A stretch of 64,000 nucleotides of DNA from Lusitaniella coriacea LEGE 07157 (GTDB lineage Bacteria; Cyanobacteriota; Cyanobacteriia; Cyanobacteriales; Spirulinaceae), in assembly GCF_015207425.1 (NCBI RefSeq), contig NZ_JADEWZ010000013.1, positions 62,001 to 126,000 of the forward strand, read 5' to 3'. The notes beneath the pieces were generated by a model that ran no database searches, had not been told where the DNA came from, and saw only the letters and a program-made list of their open reading frames with translations. The translations under genes were made by a program, and so were the position numbers. Shown in pieces: positions 45,719-53,976 of this stretch; the first letter of the stretch is position 1; each line of letters begins with the position of its first letter.

Positions 45719-47020
45719 GTGGCATTTAAAGTTGGTTTACTTGGATTCGGTACAGTAGGAACGGGAACGGCAGCAATTTTGCGCGATCGCGATCGACGAA
45801 ATCCCCTTCTACAAGATATTGAAATTGGGCGCGTGGGGGTAAAATCCCTCGATAAACCCAGGGCAATTGCCCTAGATCCCGATCTCTTAACCACCGATCT
45901 AGAATCTATTGTCACCGATCCCGACATTGATATTGTGGTTGAATTGATCGGTGGTTTGGAACCCGCGCGATCGTTAATTCTCAAAGCGATTGCCGCCGGA
46001 AAGCACGTCGTTACCGCCAATAAAGCAGTGATTGCTCGCTATGGGGATGAACTGTACGCGGCGGCAAACAAAGCAGGAGTTTATATTCTTCTTGAAGCGT
46101 CGGTTGGGGGAGGAATCCCCATCATCAAACCCCTAAAAGAATCCCTCGGTGCGAACCGCATTTCCCAGATTACGGGAATTGTCAACGGAACGACGAACTA
46201 CATCCTCACCCAAATGACCGAGGAGGGGGCAGATTTTGATGCGGTTCTAACAGAAGCACAGCAGTTAGGATATGCCGAAGCAGATCCCACCGCAGACGTG
46301 GATGGACTCGATGCTGCGGATAAAATAGCGATTCTCGCTTCCCTTGCCTTTGGGGGACGGATCGATCGCGAAGCAATTTATTGTGAAGGCATTCGTCAGG
46401 TGAGTGCCGAGGATATCTCCTACGCCGAAAAACTCGGTTTTACGATTAAATTGCTGGCAATTGCCCAAAAAACGGAGAATCGCGACAATACGTTGCAAGT
46501 TCGCGTTCACCCCACTCTTCTACCCAACGCGCACCCCCTCGCCAGTATTAACGGGGTTTATAATGCCGTTTTGGTGGAAGGGGAACCCATTGGACAAGTG
46601 ATGTTTTTTGGACCCGGTGCGGGGGAAGGTCCCACCGCCAGCGCCGTTGTTTCGGATATTCTGGCAATTGCCGGCATTCTCAAAAGTGCAGGGAAAAATA
46701 CCGCCCTCAATCCACTTCTGAGTTGTTCCCATCAAGACTACAGCGCGATCGCGCCAATGGAAGAAGTCGTCACCCGCTTTTATGCCCGTTTCCTCTGTGG
46801 GGATCGTCCCGGCGTTATCGGTCATTTGGGAACTTGTTTTGGCAAACACGAAGTCAGCCTTGAATCTGTCGTACAAATTGGCTTTCAGGATAAACTCGCC
46901 GAAATTGTCGTCGTCACCCACGACGTACAAGAAAAAAACTTCCGTCAAGCCTTAGAAGAAGTGCGCAGTTTCAGCGCCCTCGATAGTATCAGTATTGCCA
47001 GCGTCCTGCGCGTTTTTTAA
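45719..47020 (+). CDS. hom: Homoserine dehydrogenase
   Basis: The 433-residue enzyme reduces aspartate semialdehyde to homoserine for threonine and methionine synthesis. The N-terminal NAD(P)-binding motif is GLLGFGTVGTGT. The catalytic region contains ITGIVNGTTNYIL, AEADPTADVDGLDAADK and the family's Lys. A C-terminal ACT domain (GDRPGVIGHLGTCFGKH) probably binds threonine for feedback control. The start is GTG at 45719, preceded by CAAGG. Length matches the monofunctional type. Confidence 0.96.
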   Translation: MAFKVGLLGFGTVGTGTAAILRDRDRRNPLLQDIEIGRVGVKSLDKPRAIALDPDLLTTDLESIVTDPDIDIVVELIGGLEPARSLILKAIAAGKHVVTANKAVIARYGDELYAAANKAGVYILLEASVGGGIPIIKPLKESLGANRISQITGIVNGTTNYILTQMTEEGADFDAVLTEAQQLGYAEADPTADVDGLDAADKIAILASLAFGGRIDREAIYCEGIRQVSAEDISYAEKLGFTIKLLAIAQKTENRDNTLQVRVHPTLLPNAHPLASINGVYNAVLVEGEPIGQVMFFGPGAGEGPTASAVVSDILAIAGILKSAGKNTALNPLLSCSHQDYSAIAPMEEVVTRFYARFLCGDRPGVIGHLGTCFGKHEVSLESVVQIGFQDKLAEIVVVTHDVQEKNFRQALEEVRSFSALDSISIASVLRVF

Positions 47021-47047
47021 CTCTTGATATCCCAACCACACTCGAAT

Positions 47048-47092
47048 GGAACTGACTTAAAGCTAGCGGGCATTGCCCACCCCACCAAATAT
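47048..47092. repeat. Dispersed repeat at the start of the CPBP gene
   Basis: GGAACTGACTTAAAGC and the following GCGGGCATTGCCC match 19915-19962, and 34786-34823 in reverse. The only in-frame upstream start (TTG at 47073) of the CPBP gene lies inside this repeat. Confidence 0.65.
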
Positions 47093-47129
47093 CCATACTT
47101 GGAACCTAACTACCCCTCTCTTCGCAACT

Positions 47130-48041
47130 GTGCATCAAGATAATCCCTTTCTCACGATTCAGTTTAGAACGCTCATTTTGTGGGTCATTCTCAGCATTTT
47201 AGCCCTAAGCGCGATCGCGATCGCGCTCTCGATTTTCTGGGGAATCGTCTCTCTTTTCGGCAATCCCGATAATCCCAGTTTCAACCCTACCCAACCCGAT
47301 CCCATTGTCCCGTTAGTTTTTCTCAATGTTGGATTTTACGGGTTGATTGTTCTGTGGTGTTTGGAACAAAAACAGCAATCACACCTCAACTTTCAACGAG
47401 TCTGGGGCAAACTTCCCCAAAATCGAAAATGGTTGCGCTTACTTCTACTAGTTTTTCCCATCCTCCTCTTTTCCTTGGGATCGGGGCAAATTTTTCTCTC
47501 ACTCTTCATGCCAATCTTGCCCGATGCGATGAAATCGTCCCTGGAAAGTCCGCTATTCCTATCACAAGAAGAAACAAGCGTCCCTCTCCTCTATAATTTG
47601 CTCGTTCTCATCTTTGTTATTGGGGTTGCGCCGATTGTTGAAGAGGTTCTCTTTCGAGGAATTTTGTGCCAGCGATGGGCAACAACCTGGGGACTCAGTG
47701 CAGGAATTATCGTCTCATCCTTAGTATTTGGGATTTTGCACCCCGTCAATCCCATTGGCTTGTTTATTTTTGGCTTGATGATGGCAATCTTGTACGTCAA
47801 AACCCGAACTTTAACGATCCCGATTTTGGTTCACGCGCTCAATAATGCCATTGCCATTGTTCTAACTTCACTCTCCGTCTCTCCTGAAACCACAAATGCG
47901 ACAACAACAGTAGAGCAATTTTTTTCTGCTGAGTGGATGGGATTAATCTGTGTTGCCGTCTCTATCCCTTGGTTGCTAATTTATGCGTATCAAAATTGGC
48001 CCACTAAAAGTACTTCTCTTCCCTATTGGGCGAATAAATAG
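47130..48041 (+). CDS. CPBP-family intramembrane metalloprotease
   Basis: The protein has about eight transmembrane helices and the CPBP (type II CAAX-prenyl protease) signature: EEVLFRG, the following R in CQRWATTWG, FGILHP and HALNNAIAIV. These supply the catalytic Glu and the zinc-ligand His. The start is uncertain. I use the GTG at 47130, because the longer frame begins in a dispersed repeat (TTG at 47073). Cyanobacterial CPBP proteins are thought to have roles in membrane-protein processing; the substrate here is unknown. Confidence 0.88.
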   Translation: MHQDNPFLTIQFRTLILWVILSILALSAIAIALSIFWGIVSLFGNPDNPSFNPTQPDPIVPLVFLNVGFYGLIVLWCLEQKQQSHLNFQRVWGKLPQNRKWLRLLLLVFPILLFSLGSGQIFLSLFMPILPDAMKSSLESPLFLSQEETSVPLLYNLLVLIFVIGVAPIVEEVLFRGILCQRWATTWGLSAGIIVSSLVFGILHPVNPIGLFIFGLMMAILYVKTRTLTIPILVHALNNAIAIVLTSLSVSPETTNATTTVEQFFSAEWMGLICVAVSIPWLLIYAYQNWPTKSTSLPYWANK

Positions 48042-48392
48042 CAATTCTTGCTTGGGTGAGGTACATTTTTTCTCGGTTGGGGTAAAGGTTAAGAGTCTAT
48101 ATCCAATTCAACAATTTTCCGGAGAAACTCAAAGCGCTCGCGAACAGTCTATTTTTAGAAGAATGCCATTGAGATCGGCTCACAGTTGATTGGATGGAGT
48201 CGAAGAAAACCCAAACTGAAAAATTGTGTTTCGTGAAAGTCAGTGTCATTCGTTCTTATCGCACTACGCATTAAAGTCAAGATGCTGCACCAAACTACAC
48301 GCTAGAAATAGCAAGGTTTTGGCTGATGGCTGACGACCAATTGCTGAGTGCTATAGAGTAAAGAAAACGGGATATCAAAGCATTAATTTGTT
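48042..48392. other. Intergenic region with a short dispersed repeat
   Basis: The module GCTAGAAATAGCAAGGTTTTG at 48301-48335 is also at 4980 and 33410. No gene is supported, and I see no clear terminator or promoter pair. Confidence 0.45.
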
Positions 48393-49604
48393 ATGGCACG
48401 CGCAAACTCAAAAGCTACCTCAGTTAATCCCTTCATTCAAATTGCTGTTCTAACCTGTCTGTTGGGTATAACGCTCAATGCGCCATTGGTTTTAGGGAGA
48501 GCATACGCACAAGAAACCAGCAATCCCTTAGAACTCAATGAAGCCGATCCCCTCCTTCCGGAAACCTTCAACCCTCCAGAATTAGAAAAACTTGAACAAG
48601 CTTTAGAAACCCTCAATACCCAAGCTGCAACCGAACTTTCTGAGGGAAATGGCGATGATGCTTTTGAGATTTGGTTTCGCGAACTGCGCCTGCGGCGGGC
48701 AATGGGACGCATTGAAGAGATTAAAGCCTTGGGGAGAATTGGGGAAATTGCTTGGCGAGAGAATCGTACCCCCGATGTGAAGATTATTACCAAACGGTTG
48801 TTGGCGATTCAAGAAGAATTGGAAGAGGAAGGGGGAGAAAACCAAGAAACGTTAAGTGTTTTGGCTCAAGCTTACGAACAAGTCAGGGCGCTCAAACAAG
48901 CCGCAGAGATTTATCAACGCATTCTTGCCAATGCCCGACAAGCGCGCGATCGCGCGACCATAGAAAGAGCGCTCAAAGTCTTGGGACGACTGTATCTCGA
49001 CTGGTTTGAATATTCCTCTGCTGCCACCGTTTACGAAGAGTTGTTGGAGTTAGCAACAGCAGAATTCGACGATTTTAATACCACCCATTATCTCGAACAA
49101 TTGGCATACATTTACGATCGCGCGACTCAACCAGAGAAAGCGATTGATATTAAGTTAGCCTTGATTGCGGCTTACCAGAAAAAAGAAGAAACAACGAAGC
49201 AGTTGGCAACCCAAATTTCCCTCGGTAACGACTACACAGCCCTCGATCGCGCGGAAACCGCCAGCCAAACCTATCAAGAAACCTTTACCCTCGCCTGGGC
49301 CCAAAAACAATTTACCTACGCTAGCGAGTCCTTGCAAAGGCTTGCAGAACTATACGAAAAGTACAATCAGTTTGACTACGCGCTTCAGGTGTATCAAGAA
49401 CAGACGAAGGTGCAAACCATTGCTGACGATCGCTACGGTTTAATGAATACTTACGATCGCATTGGATTGATTTATCTCGAACAAAGGGACTACGATCGCG
49501 CCCTCGACTCTTTCCAATTCGGCTTACAATTGGCTCAGGCTTTGAGTTATCGAGAAGCGTATTTTGAAACTCAAGTCGAGCGAACGATTCAAGGGATAGA
49601 TTGA
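48393..49604 (+). CDS. Secreted TPR-repeat protein
   Basis: The 403-residue protein has a signal peptide (IAVLTCLLGITLNAPLVLGRAYA, cleavage near residue 40). A helical region and about seven tetratricopeptide-like repeats follow (for example AAEIYQRILANARQARD, ALQVYQEQTKVQ and ALDSFQFGLQLAQ). TPR proteins act as scaffolds, and this one is exported to the periplasm or lumen. Its stop is two bases before the ATG of msrB, so translation is likely coupled and the two products may work together. Confidence 0.83.
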   Translation: MARANSKATSVNPFIQIAVLTCLLGITLNAPLVLGRAYAQETSNPLELNEADPLLPETFNPPELEKLEQALETLNTQAATELSEGNGDDAFEIWFRELRLRRAMGRIEEIKALGRIGEIAWRENRTPDVKIITKRLLAIQEELEEEGGENQETLSVLAQAYEQVRALKQAAEIYQRILANARQARDRATIERALKVLGRLYLDWFEYSSAATVYEELLELATAEFDDFNTTHYLEQLAYIYDRATQPEKAIDIKLALIAAYQKKEETTKQLATQISLGNDYTALDRAETASQTYQETFTLAWAQKQFTYASESLQRLAELYEKYNQFDYALQVYQEQTKVQTIADDRYGLMNTYDRIGLIYLEQRDYDRALDSFQFGLQLAQALSYREAYFETQVERTIQGID

Positions 49605-49606
49605 GG

Positions 49607-50104
49607 ATGAAGAAACGCAATTTTATTAAGGCAGGAGTCGCAATTTTAGGGTTGGGATGGCTTTCACAACGTTATTTCCGGGGGGACGCGATCGCGCTAG
49701 AAGCAGAAAATGAAGCAGCAACGATCGTAAAAACCGAGGAAGAATGGCGCGAAATCCTTTCTCCAGAACAGTTCTACGTCTTGCGACAAAAGGGAACCGA
49801 ACGCGCGGGAAGCAGTCCTCTCGACAAGCAATATGCACCCGGAACCTATGCCTGTGCCGCCTGCGATCTTCCCCTCTTTTCCTCAGAAGCCAAATTCGAT
49901 AGCGGTACGGGATGGCCCAGTTTTTATGCTCCCATTGAGGGCGCGATCGCGACTTCTGTGGATCGATCGTTATTCTTCCCCCGCACTGAAGTCCATTGTC
50001 ATCGCTGCAACGGGCATCTCGGTCATGTTTTTGACGATGGTCCCCCCCCAACAGGCAAACGTTACTGTATGAATGGCATTGCCCTATCGTTCCATCCAGC
50101 TTGA
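49607..50104 (+). CDS. msrB: Peptide-methionine (R)-S-oxide reductase, membrane-anchored
   Basis: MsrB reduces the R form of methionine sulfoxide in proteins. The 165-residue protein carries the family motifs: zinc cysteines in CAACD and CHRCNGH, FDSGTGWPSFYAP, and the catalytic Cys in KRYCMNGIAL. The N-terminus (KKRNFIKAGVAILGLGWLS) is an uncleaved anchor or signal, which places it outside the cytoplasm; most MsrB proteins lack this. The start is the ATG at 49607, two nt after the TPR gene stop. Confidence 0.93.
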   Translation: MKKRNFIKAGVAILGLGWLSQRYFRGDAIALEAENEAATIVKTEEEWREILSPEQFYVLRQKGTERAGSSPLDKQYAPGTYACAACDLPLFSSEAKFDSGTGWPSFYAPIEGAIATSVDRSLFFPRTEVHCHRCNGHLGHVFDDGPPPTGKRYCMNGIALSFHPA

Positions 50105-50470
50105 GACAATTCGCAATTAGGGAGAGAGGGATGCGGGGACGCGGTGACACGAGGATATTCGTAACTCTGTAGAAACGTTCTATGAAATGTTTCTATCCTA
50201 AACTTTACTAGCTCAATTCTGTTCCACTTGTGGCACAGGCGTAGCGACTTCTGTATCTATCTCCCCTCTCTCAAGCTTGGGAGAGGTCGGAACGCCTCTG
50301 AGGAAACCTCAGATGTCGCCACCTCCTCAGAGGACGCAAGCCGACATTAAGGGTGGGGGTGAGGGCTTTACTCTCAACTCTGATTGTCACAATTTTTTAA
50401 AAAATTGCCGTCTCCATTGTTAAAATGTAAAAATAGATACAGAAATAAGCAGTTTGTTAAGCATAGAGCA
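50105..50470. other. Intergenic region with CCTCTCTC hairpin repeats
   Basis: 50258-50372 holds the repeat family with CCTCTCTCAAGCTTGGGAGAGG, CTGAGGAAACCTCAG and GGGTGGGGGTGAGGGC, also seen at 25508 and 27109. No gene is supported before 50471. Confidence 0.6.
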
Positions 50471-50650
50471 ATGAAACTTTCCTTTCGCGGCATCCAATAT
50501 GAATCGCATCCTTCCAACGTAGAAGTAGTAGAAGGTAGAGTGGGTGGTTTGTATCGAGGTTCTCCTTGGAAGCTTCATCAGCCCAAGCAGACTCCAAAAC
50601 GAACAGCACAGCGTCAAATGACCTACCGAGGCGTTCGGTACCAAGGTTGA
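50471..50650 (+). CDS. DUF4278-domain small protein
   Basis: The 59-residue protein has one DUF4278 unit (LSFRGIQYESHPSN ... GGLYRGSPWK) followed by a second short copy (MTYRGVRYQG). DUF4278 proteins are small, basic and largely cyanobacterial, with no established function. The ATG at 50471 matches the family start; the longer upstream frame has no ribosome site. It is 65 bp upstream of a second DUF4278 gene. Confidence 0.8.
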   Translation: MKLSFRGIQYESHPSNVEVVEGRVGGLYRGSPWKLHQPKQTPKRTAQRQMTYRGVRYQG

Positions 50651-50715
50651 TTTTGGTACGGTGACAGAATAATTAAAAAAAGTTTTGACCAGATTGCAAT
50701 TGGAAGAGGTGGAAA

Positions 50716-51129
50716 ATGAGATTAACTTATCGCGGTACGAGTTACGAACGCAAGCCGTTATCCTTGGAAGTCACTGAAGGAGAGATTGGCGGAACTTATA
50801 GAGGACAAGCTTGGAAGCATCATTACCCCAGGCACATTCCTCAACTCAAGTCCAAACCCAATTTAGTTTATCGCGGTGCTGCCTACAGCAAGAGCTACAC
50901 CCCGCAAGCATGGCCGCATATTGTTTGCCAAATCGAACCCGTGCGCAAAGTGGTGGCGACAACCAAACAGCGTCAGGCGCATCCTATTTTAGATAAGGTG
51001 CATCAAGTTCACTTGGAAAATATGCGTCACAACCTTGAATATCGACTGAAAGTTGCGAAGACTAAGGGTGATGGCAATTTGATTCATCAGCTTGAGGATG
51101 AATTCAGACAGCTTGCACTCAATCCCTAA
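50716..51129 (+). CDS. DUF4278-domain protein
   Basis: The 137-residue protein starts LTYRGTSYERKPL and has a second copy of the unit (LVYRGAAYSKSY) near residue 50. A helical basic tail follows (about 75-137: LEYRLKVAKTKGDGNLIHQLEDEF), so it is longer than the previous member. It has AGAGG before the ATG and a rho-independent terminator at 51159. Its function is unknown. Tandem arrangement with 50471 suggests duplication. Confidence 0.85.
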   Translation: MRLTYRGTSYERKPLSLEVTEGEIGGTYRGQAWKHHYPRHIPQLKSKPNLVYRGAAYSKSYTPQAWPHIVCQIEPVRKVVATTKQRQAHPILDKVHQVHLENMRHNLEYRLKVAKTKGDGNLIHQLEDEFRQLALNP

Positions 51130-51158
51130 AATTTTTGGGTTGTTATAAAGTCAGACTG

Positions 51159-51190
51159 AGGATAGGCGGTGCTTATCCTTATTTTTTTGG
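51159..51190 (+). terminator. Rho-independent terminator after the DUF4278 pair
   Basis: AGGATA (51159-51164) pairs with TATCCT (51174-51179) around a 9-nt loop, followed by a run of T (51180-51188). It ends the DUF4278 pair. Confidence 0.75.
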
Positions 51191-51332
51191 GAAATATCCG
51201 ACTCAAGAGTATTCCACTGAATTCCGGAAAGAGGGGGGCGAACTTTCCCAACAGAAATTGTGGGATATCTGTACTTTCACCAGATCGCGCGATTTGGCGA
51301 AAATATAAAGAGAATGTTACAGAGGTTGCCCC

Positions 51333-51620
51333 ATGAAAGTATTAGTTGAGTCCTTCTACGGTTGGTATCGCCAGATGATGCGCCACGATAAATATCGCTG
51401 GGTTATTATTGCTGGAACCCTCCTTTATTTACTGAGTCCTGTGGATATTTCCGCCGATTTTCTCCCCCTGGTGGGTTGGTTGGATGATGGAATTCTCGCC
51501 ACGATGTTGGTAAGCGAACTTTCACAAATCTTGGTCGAGCGTCGCCGCCAAGACGCTACAATAGCGAGCGATACGGACAGTTCTGCCAGCAACGTCACTA
51601 TCGATGTTACGGCAAGCTAA
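51333..51620 (+). CDS. DUF1232 (YkvA-like) membrane protein
   Basis: The 95-residue protein has the DUF1232 signature WVIIAGTLLYLLSPVDISADFLPLVGWLDDGILATML. The Pro-Val-Asp motif follows the first helix, and there are one or two short hydrophobic helices. The role of the family is unknown. AGAGG lies 7 nt upstream. It is 30 bp from the following ROK gene in the same direction and could share a transcript. Confidence 0.9.
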   Translation: MKVLVESFYGWYRQMMRHDKYRWVIIAGTLLYLLSPVDISADFLPLVGWLDDGILATMLVSELSQILVERRRQDATIASDTDSSASNVTIDVTAS

Positions 51621-51650
51621 ACCCTCTTCTCTTAAGCTGCGCGATCGCTC

Positions 51651-52604
51651 ATGACCCTTCTTGCTCTCGATTTTGGCGGAACCAAACACGCCGCAGCCAT
51701 TATCGCACCGGGCGATTCCCAGTGGCGCAATGTGAAACGTCAATTATCGCCGACGGGTGCGGATGTTAGGGTGGATATGGAGATCGCGCGATCGCTTAGT
51801 CGCGAACTATTGCGAGGGAAAACCCCCACCGCCATCGGCGTAAGCTTTGGGGGTCCCGTTGACGCAACCACAGGAATTGTGCGCCTCTCCCATCACGTTC
51901 CCGGTTGGGAAAACTTTCCCCTCAAACAAAAACTAGAAGACGAATTTAGCGCCCCCGTTAGCGTTGATAACGATGCCAACGTCGCTGCTTTAGGAGAACA
52001 CCGTTTTGGGGCGGGTCGCGGATACGAAAGCTTGTTATACATTACCGTGAGTACTGGCGTTGGGGGCGGCTGGATTCTCAACGGCAAACCCTGGCGGGGT
52101 TTCCAAGGCATGGCAGGGGAAATCGGTCATGGAGTAGTCGATCCTAATGGCCCTATGTGTCTTTGCGGAAAGCAGGGATGTTTGGAACGATTAGCTTCGG
52201 GTCCTTATATTGCCCAACAGGTACGGGAGATATTAGAAAAAGATCCCCTACGAGGAGCCATTTTACGATCGCGCGTCGGTGAAAATCTCGCTGCAATTAC
52301 CGCCGAACAAATCGCCCAAGCTGCCGCACAAGGGGACGATCTCTCCCTTGAAATCCTCAACCAAGCAGGTTGGGCATTAGGTGTAGCCATTGGCAATGTT
52401 GCCAACCTCATTAACCCGCAATTATTTGTTGTGGGGGGAGGAGTTAGCAAAGCAGGTCAACCTTTATGGGACGCAATACATCAGGTTGCACATCAAACCG
52501 CACTCCCAGAAGTTCATTTTGAGATCGTCTCTGCCCAATTGGGGGACGAAGCACCTTTGTGGGGGGCTGTCGCCTTAGCAGAAGACTTATTGGCAAACCC
52601 TTAA
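51651..52604 (+). CDS. ROK-family sugar kinase
   Basis: The 317-residue protein has the phosphate motif LALDFGGTKHAAA, the DNDANVAALGE catalytic motif (Asp as base), and the ROK zinc motif GHGVV...CLCGKQGCLE, which has His and three Cys. It is a kinase rather than a repressor because it lacks an N-terminal HTH. Glucokinase or a related hexose kinase is likely; the substrate cannot be told. It lies immediately downstream of the DUF1232 gene. Confidence 0.93.
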   Translation: MTLLALDFGGTKHAAAIIAPGDSQWRNVKRQLSPTGADVRVDMEIARSLSRELLRGKTPTAIGVSFGGPVDATTGIVRLSHHVPGWENFPLKQKLEDEFSAPVSVDNDANVAALGEHRFGAGRGYESLLYITVSTGVGGGWILNGKPWRGFQGMAGEIGHGVVDPNGPMCLCGKQGCLERLASGPYIAQQVREILEKDPLRGAILRSRVGENLAAITAEQIAQAAAQGDDLSLEILNQAGWALGVAIGNVANLINPQLFVVGGGVSKAGQPLWDAIHQVAHQTALPEVHFEIVSAQLGDEAPLWGAVALAEDLLANP

Positions 52605-52649
52605 TATTCGGCGGCATTGCATAAATAAGGGATGAATTACATTCATCTC

Positions 52650-52862
52650 TTAATTCACCGGCGCGTAATCTTGGCATAAAGAGCAAGGACCACTCGGATT
52701 AACCGCACAAAGTAAAAAGGCGGAATGGGCATTGAATCGGCAAGTTGCTTGCCGATTCGTTCGTTTGGAAACTAAATTGAGGCGTTGTTCGTATTCTGCA
52801 ATTTGGCGTTTGATATAAGCGTGAGATTGCAAGCGCATTCTTTGGAAAGCAGTGGATTTCAT
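52650..52862 (-). CDS. DUF6464-like small cyanobacterial protein
   Basis: The 70-residue protein is basic. The N-terminal helix (FQRMRLQSHAYIKRQIAEYEQRL) is followed by a small domain with four cysteines (TCRFNAHSAFLLCAVNPSGPCSLC), likely binding metal. It resembles the family I recall as DUF6464, common in cyanobacteria and of unknown role. It converges on the ROK gene with a 45-bp gap. Confidence 0.8.
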   Translation of the reverse strand: MKSTAFQRMRLQSHAYIKRQIAEYEQRLNLVSKRTNRQATCRFNAHSAFLLCAVNPSGPCSLCQDYAPVN

Positions 52863-53976
52863 AGGTTTATTTGCCGGAATCTAATTTACTGATTCCCTTT
52901 TCCCCTTACGCCTCTATCCCCTACTTAATCTTAACCAGTAGAAAATTCATTCACAAAGAGAGAATTTTGGTGCCGTATGAAGATGAAAACAGACAAAGCC
53001 GTACTCTGTCTTAACTCAACTTGCTCGTTTTCGCTGAAGCCCTGTCAAGCCGTCTACCCACTTTCCCCTTCCCCTGTCATATCAAATCCTCCTAATTGCC
53101 CATCATAAAAATTTACCGTGTCTCCCCTTCCCCTCAGTCAGCGTTCCCTTGCTACTCGCACGTTCCCATCTCCGCGTCACCCTGTCTCCATTTCTGATGA
53201 CTGAAAAGTCCCTGCGTCAGTCTAGTTCACAATTGAAATGCATAGCAGCTTATGGCGCTACACGTAAATGTTAGAGCGTTACATTAAGTAAGGAAAATAG
53301 CTTTTCCAAGAGTAGCTTCTTTGAAATTTTGTCCTCTAATTGTCGCTGTGCAGTTGTTTGTAATTCCACCATTTCAATAGCAAAAAATAAAATTTCAAAA
53401 TATTGAGATATTTAGATAAACAAACTTTAATATGAAGAAATAAGAATATTTGTCATTAGTGTTTTTTTTACAAACGCAAATCAAATCTAGCCAAATGGAG
53501 AAAATTTTCTACTTTATTTTTTACAGCAAAAAAATAATTTCTTTTTGAAATAACTCTGAAATAAGCTTTTTTTGTAAAATCGCAATTGCGCTATTTATCA
53601 AAAAATCGCCTAAAAAGCCAATTTTCTCAATAAATCGAATATATATATTTTATTTATATCTCAATCATTAATTTATTTAGTACTCAGATTGAACCAAGTA
53701 AATACGTATTTTCATCTAGAAATACAGGAACTTCATGTAAATTTTACACAAGTGTGACTTTACAAAAACTTTAAAAAAAATCTCTTATTTATCCCTTATA
53801 TTCGTACTAGCTTCCTAGTGTGAAGAACTCATATAAGCGAATCTTTAAAGCTAGAAATTCGTCTTCGCGAGAACTATGCATTCAAGCAATGCTCTTCTCG
53901 GAGTTTGGGAACTTTATAAGTTCCCAGAACTTTCTGTGGGTTCTAATTCAAAAGCGTCCAAGGAGATATATACGCA
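52863..53976. other. Long AT-rich intergenic region with repeats and leader hairpin
   Basis: 53041-53260 is filled by dispersed repeats (ATCAAATCCTCCTAATTGCC at 53084-53118, AATGCATAGCAGCTTA at 53226-53252). 53260-53860 is very AT-rich without a gene. A perfect 8-bp hairpin (GGGAACTT / AAGTTCCC, 53907-53925) lies 52 nt before the next start, and AAGGAG at 53959 is its ribosome site. The promoter is not clear. Confidence 0.5.
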
